Source: Spirochaetaceae bacterium
Lineage (GTDB): Bacteria > Spirochaetota > Spirochaetia > DSM-27196 > PWMO01
Length of the DNA stretch: 6,030 nucleotides
Assembly: GCA_003558175.1 (NCBI GenBank)
Contig: PWMO01000420.1
Span: forward strand, 1 to 6,030
Direction of reading: 5' to 3'
Part shown: piece after piece, positions 5,331 through 6,030 of the stretch
Position numbering within the stretch: position 1 is the stretch's first letter
Layout of the letters: every line of letters starts with the position of its first letter
The notes under the pieces: generated by a model
What the model was told of the DNA's origin: nothing
What the model saw: the letters and a program-made list of their open reading frames with translations, nothing else
The model's database searches: none
Made by a program: the position numbers and the translations under genes

Positions 5331-6030
5331 ATGAATCAGCAAATCCGCCGTATACGTCACGGTCTCGGTCATTATCTCAAGGGAGTCGTTGTCGGGGTGG
5401 CCAATATCATTCCGGGCGTAAGCGGCGGGACTATTGCCGTGACGCTGGGCATCTATGACCGCCTCATTCTCGCGGTGAACGCGCTGCTCAGTCGCAGCCG
5501 CGCGGTGCTGCCGGAGGTTCCGTTTCTGGCCGCGGTTGCGGGCGGCGTTCTGTCGGGTGTGTTTCTGTTTGCCGGCGCATTCGAGCACGTTTACTCCGCC
5601 TATCCGTTCGAGGTTGCATTTCTTTTCATGGGGCTCATTCTGGGCGGGCTCGGGCCGCTGTGGCACACTGCATCGCGCTACCGGATTCGACCGTACCACG
5701 GGCTGCATTTTGCCCTCGCGCTCGCAGCGGTACTGTCACTGCTGCTGGTAAGCCCGGCCGACCTCGGTACGGAGCTGCCCGAGTTAAGCGCGGCGGTTTC
5801 GCTGCTGCTGATAGCTTCGGGCGCGGCTGCCGCCGCGGCAATGGTTGTGCCCGGTATCAGCGGCTCGCTCGTGCTGGTGATGCTGGGGACCTATGGACCG
5901 ATTCTGCACGCAGTCGCAAGCAGAAACCTGGTCGCACTGGGGCTGGTGATGATCGGCGTGGTATTCGGCGGCATCATCATTACTCGACTCATGGCGCTGC
6001 TGTTGCAGCGGGCACCCGCGGCTACGTACA
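5331..6030 (+). CDS. popT: undecaprenyl-phosphate translocase PopT (DUF368), incomplete at right edge
   Basis: Integral inner-membrane protein of the DUF368 family, members of which were recently identified as flippases returning undecaprenyl phosphate to the cytoplasmic face for reuse in wall and glycan synthesis. The first 233 codons are present, with no stop before the window ends. Seen: GVVVGVANIIPGVSGGTIAV (18-37) and, about 145 residues later, AMVVPGISGSLVLVMLGTYG (170-189). These paired PG-x-SG re-entrant motifs characterise the family. Hydrophobic segments rich in Leu, Ala, Val and Gly lie between them at roughly 60-75, 88-106, 123-138 and 150-170, and again after about 200. The short basic N terminus (RRIRHG) fits a cytoplasmic start. 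ATG 5331 has TTGGAG at 5315-5320, a slightly long 10-nt spacing. The gene diverges from murC, a peptidoglycan precursor enzyme, which suits a lipid-carrier recycling role. About a quarter of the protein probably lies beyond the window. Confidence 0.92.
   Translation, partial: MNQQIRRIRHGLGHYLKGVVVGVANIIPGVSGGTIAVTLGIYDRLILAVNALLSRSRAVLPEVPFLAAVAGGVLSGVFLFAGAFEHVYSAYPFEVAFLFMGLILGGLGPLWHTASRYRIRPYHGLHFALALAAVLSLLLVSPADLGTELPELSAAVSLLLIASGAAAAAAMVVPGISGSLVLVMLGTYGPILHAVASRNLVALGLVMIGVVFGGIIITRLMALLLQRAPAATY

Noticed and set aside
5220..5708. 162-codon open frame on the - strand opposite the PopT gene
   Set aside because: The opposite strand encodes a DUF368 protein with both signature motifs; this translation is Arg/Asn-rich with no recognisable family.

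Overview
The window looks like chromosomal core sequence from a GC-rich, Gram-negative-type bacterium, most likely a free-living spirochaete (order Spirochaetales). That assignment is an inference. It rests on the archaeal/spirochaetal-type CMP kinase, the very short RNA polymerase omega subunit, the style of MurC, and the order yicC - NMP kinase - ... - rpoZ - miaA. No mobile element, CRISPR array, tRNA or rRNA was seen.

Layout, left to right. 1-259 (-): 5' part of miaA (tRNA dimethylallyltransferase), cut by the window edge. 243-434 (-): rpoZ (omega), whose 3' end overlaps miaA. 435-557: divergent control region with a well-formed rpoZ promoter. 558-1514 (+): 2-dehydropantoate 2-reductase. 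1515-1611: convergent spacer with a GC-rich hairpin and a short direct repeat. 1612-2298 (-): ComFB-domain protein fused to a beta-sandwich domain. 2347-2895 (-): cmk. 2900-3766 (-): yicC. 3763-5268 (-): murC. 5269-5330: compact divergent promoter region. 5331 to the end (+): PopT/DUF368 undecaprenyl-phosphate translocase, incomplete at the right edge.

How the genes fit together. murC-yicC-cmk-comFB reads as one leftward transcription unit: murC and yicC overlap by ATGA, yicC and cmk are 4 bp apart, and 48 bp separate cmk from comFB. It combines peptidoglycan precursor synthesis (MurC), RNA turnover (YicC), pyrimidine nucleotide supply (Cmk) and a probable cyclic-dinucleotide-linked protein (ComFB). 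The divergent neighbour PopT recycles the lipid carrier that peptidoglycan synthesis consumes, so the 5269-5330 region may coordinate two steps of envelope building. rpoZ-miaA is a second leftward unit, separated from the first by the oppositely oriented panE-type gene.

Points most worth a second look: miaA has no ATG/GTG/TTG start upstream of its P-loop; Cmk has Asn in place of the Walker A lysine; murC is predicted to be a leaderless mRNA; MurC carries a duplicated Pro/Thr-rich insert; ComFB is fused to a carboxypeptidase-regulatory-like domain. I found no clear candidate for an entirely new multi-gene system; the window is mostly housekeeping with local oddities.
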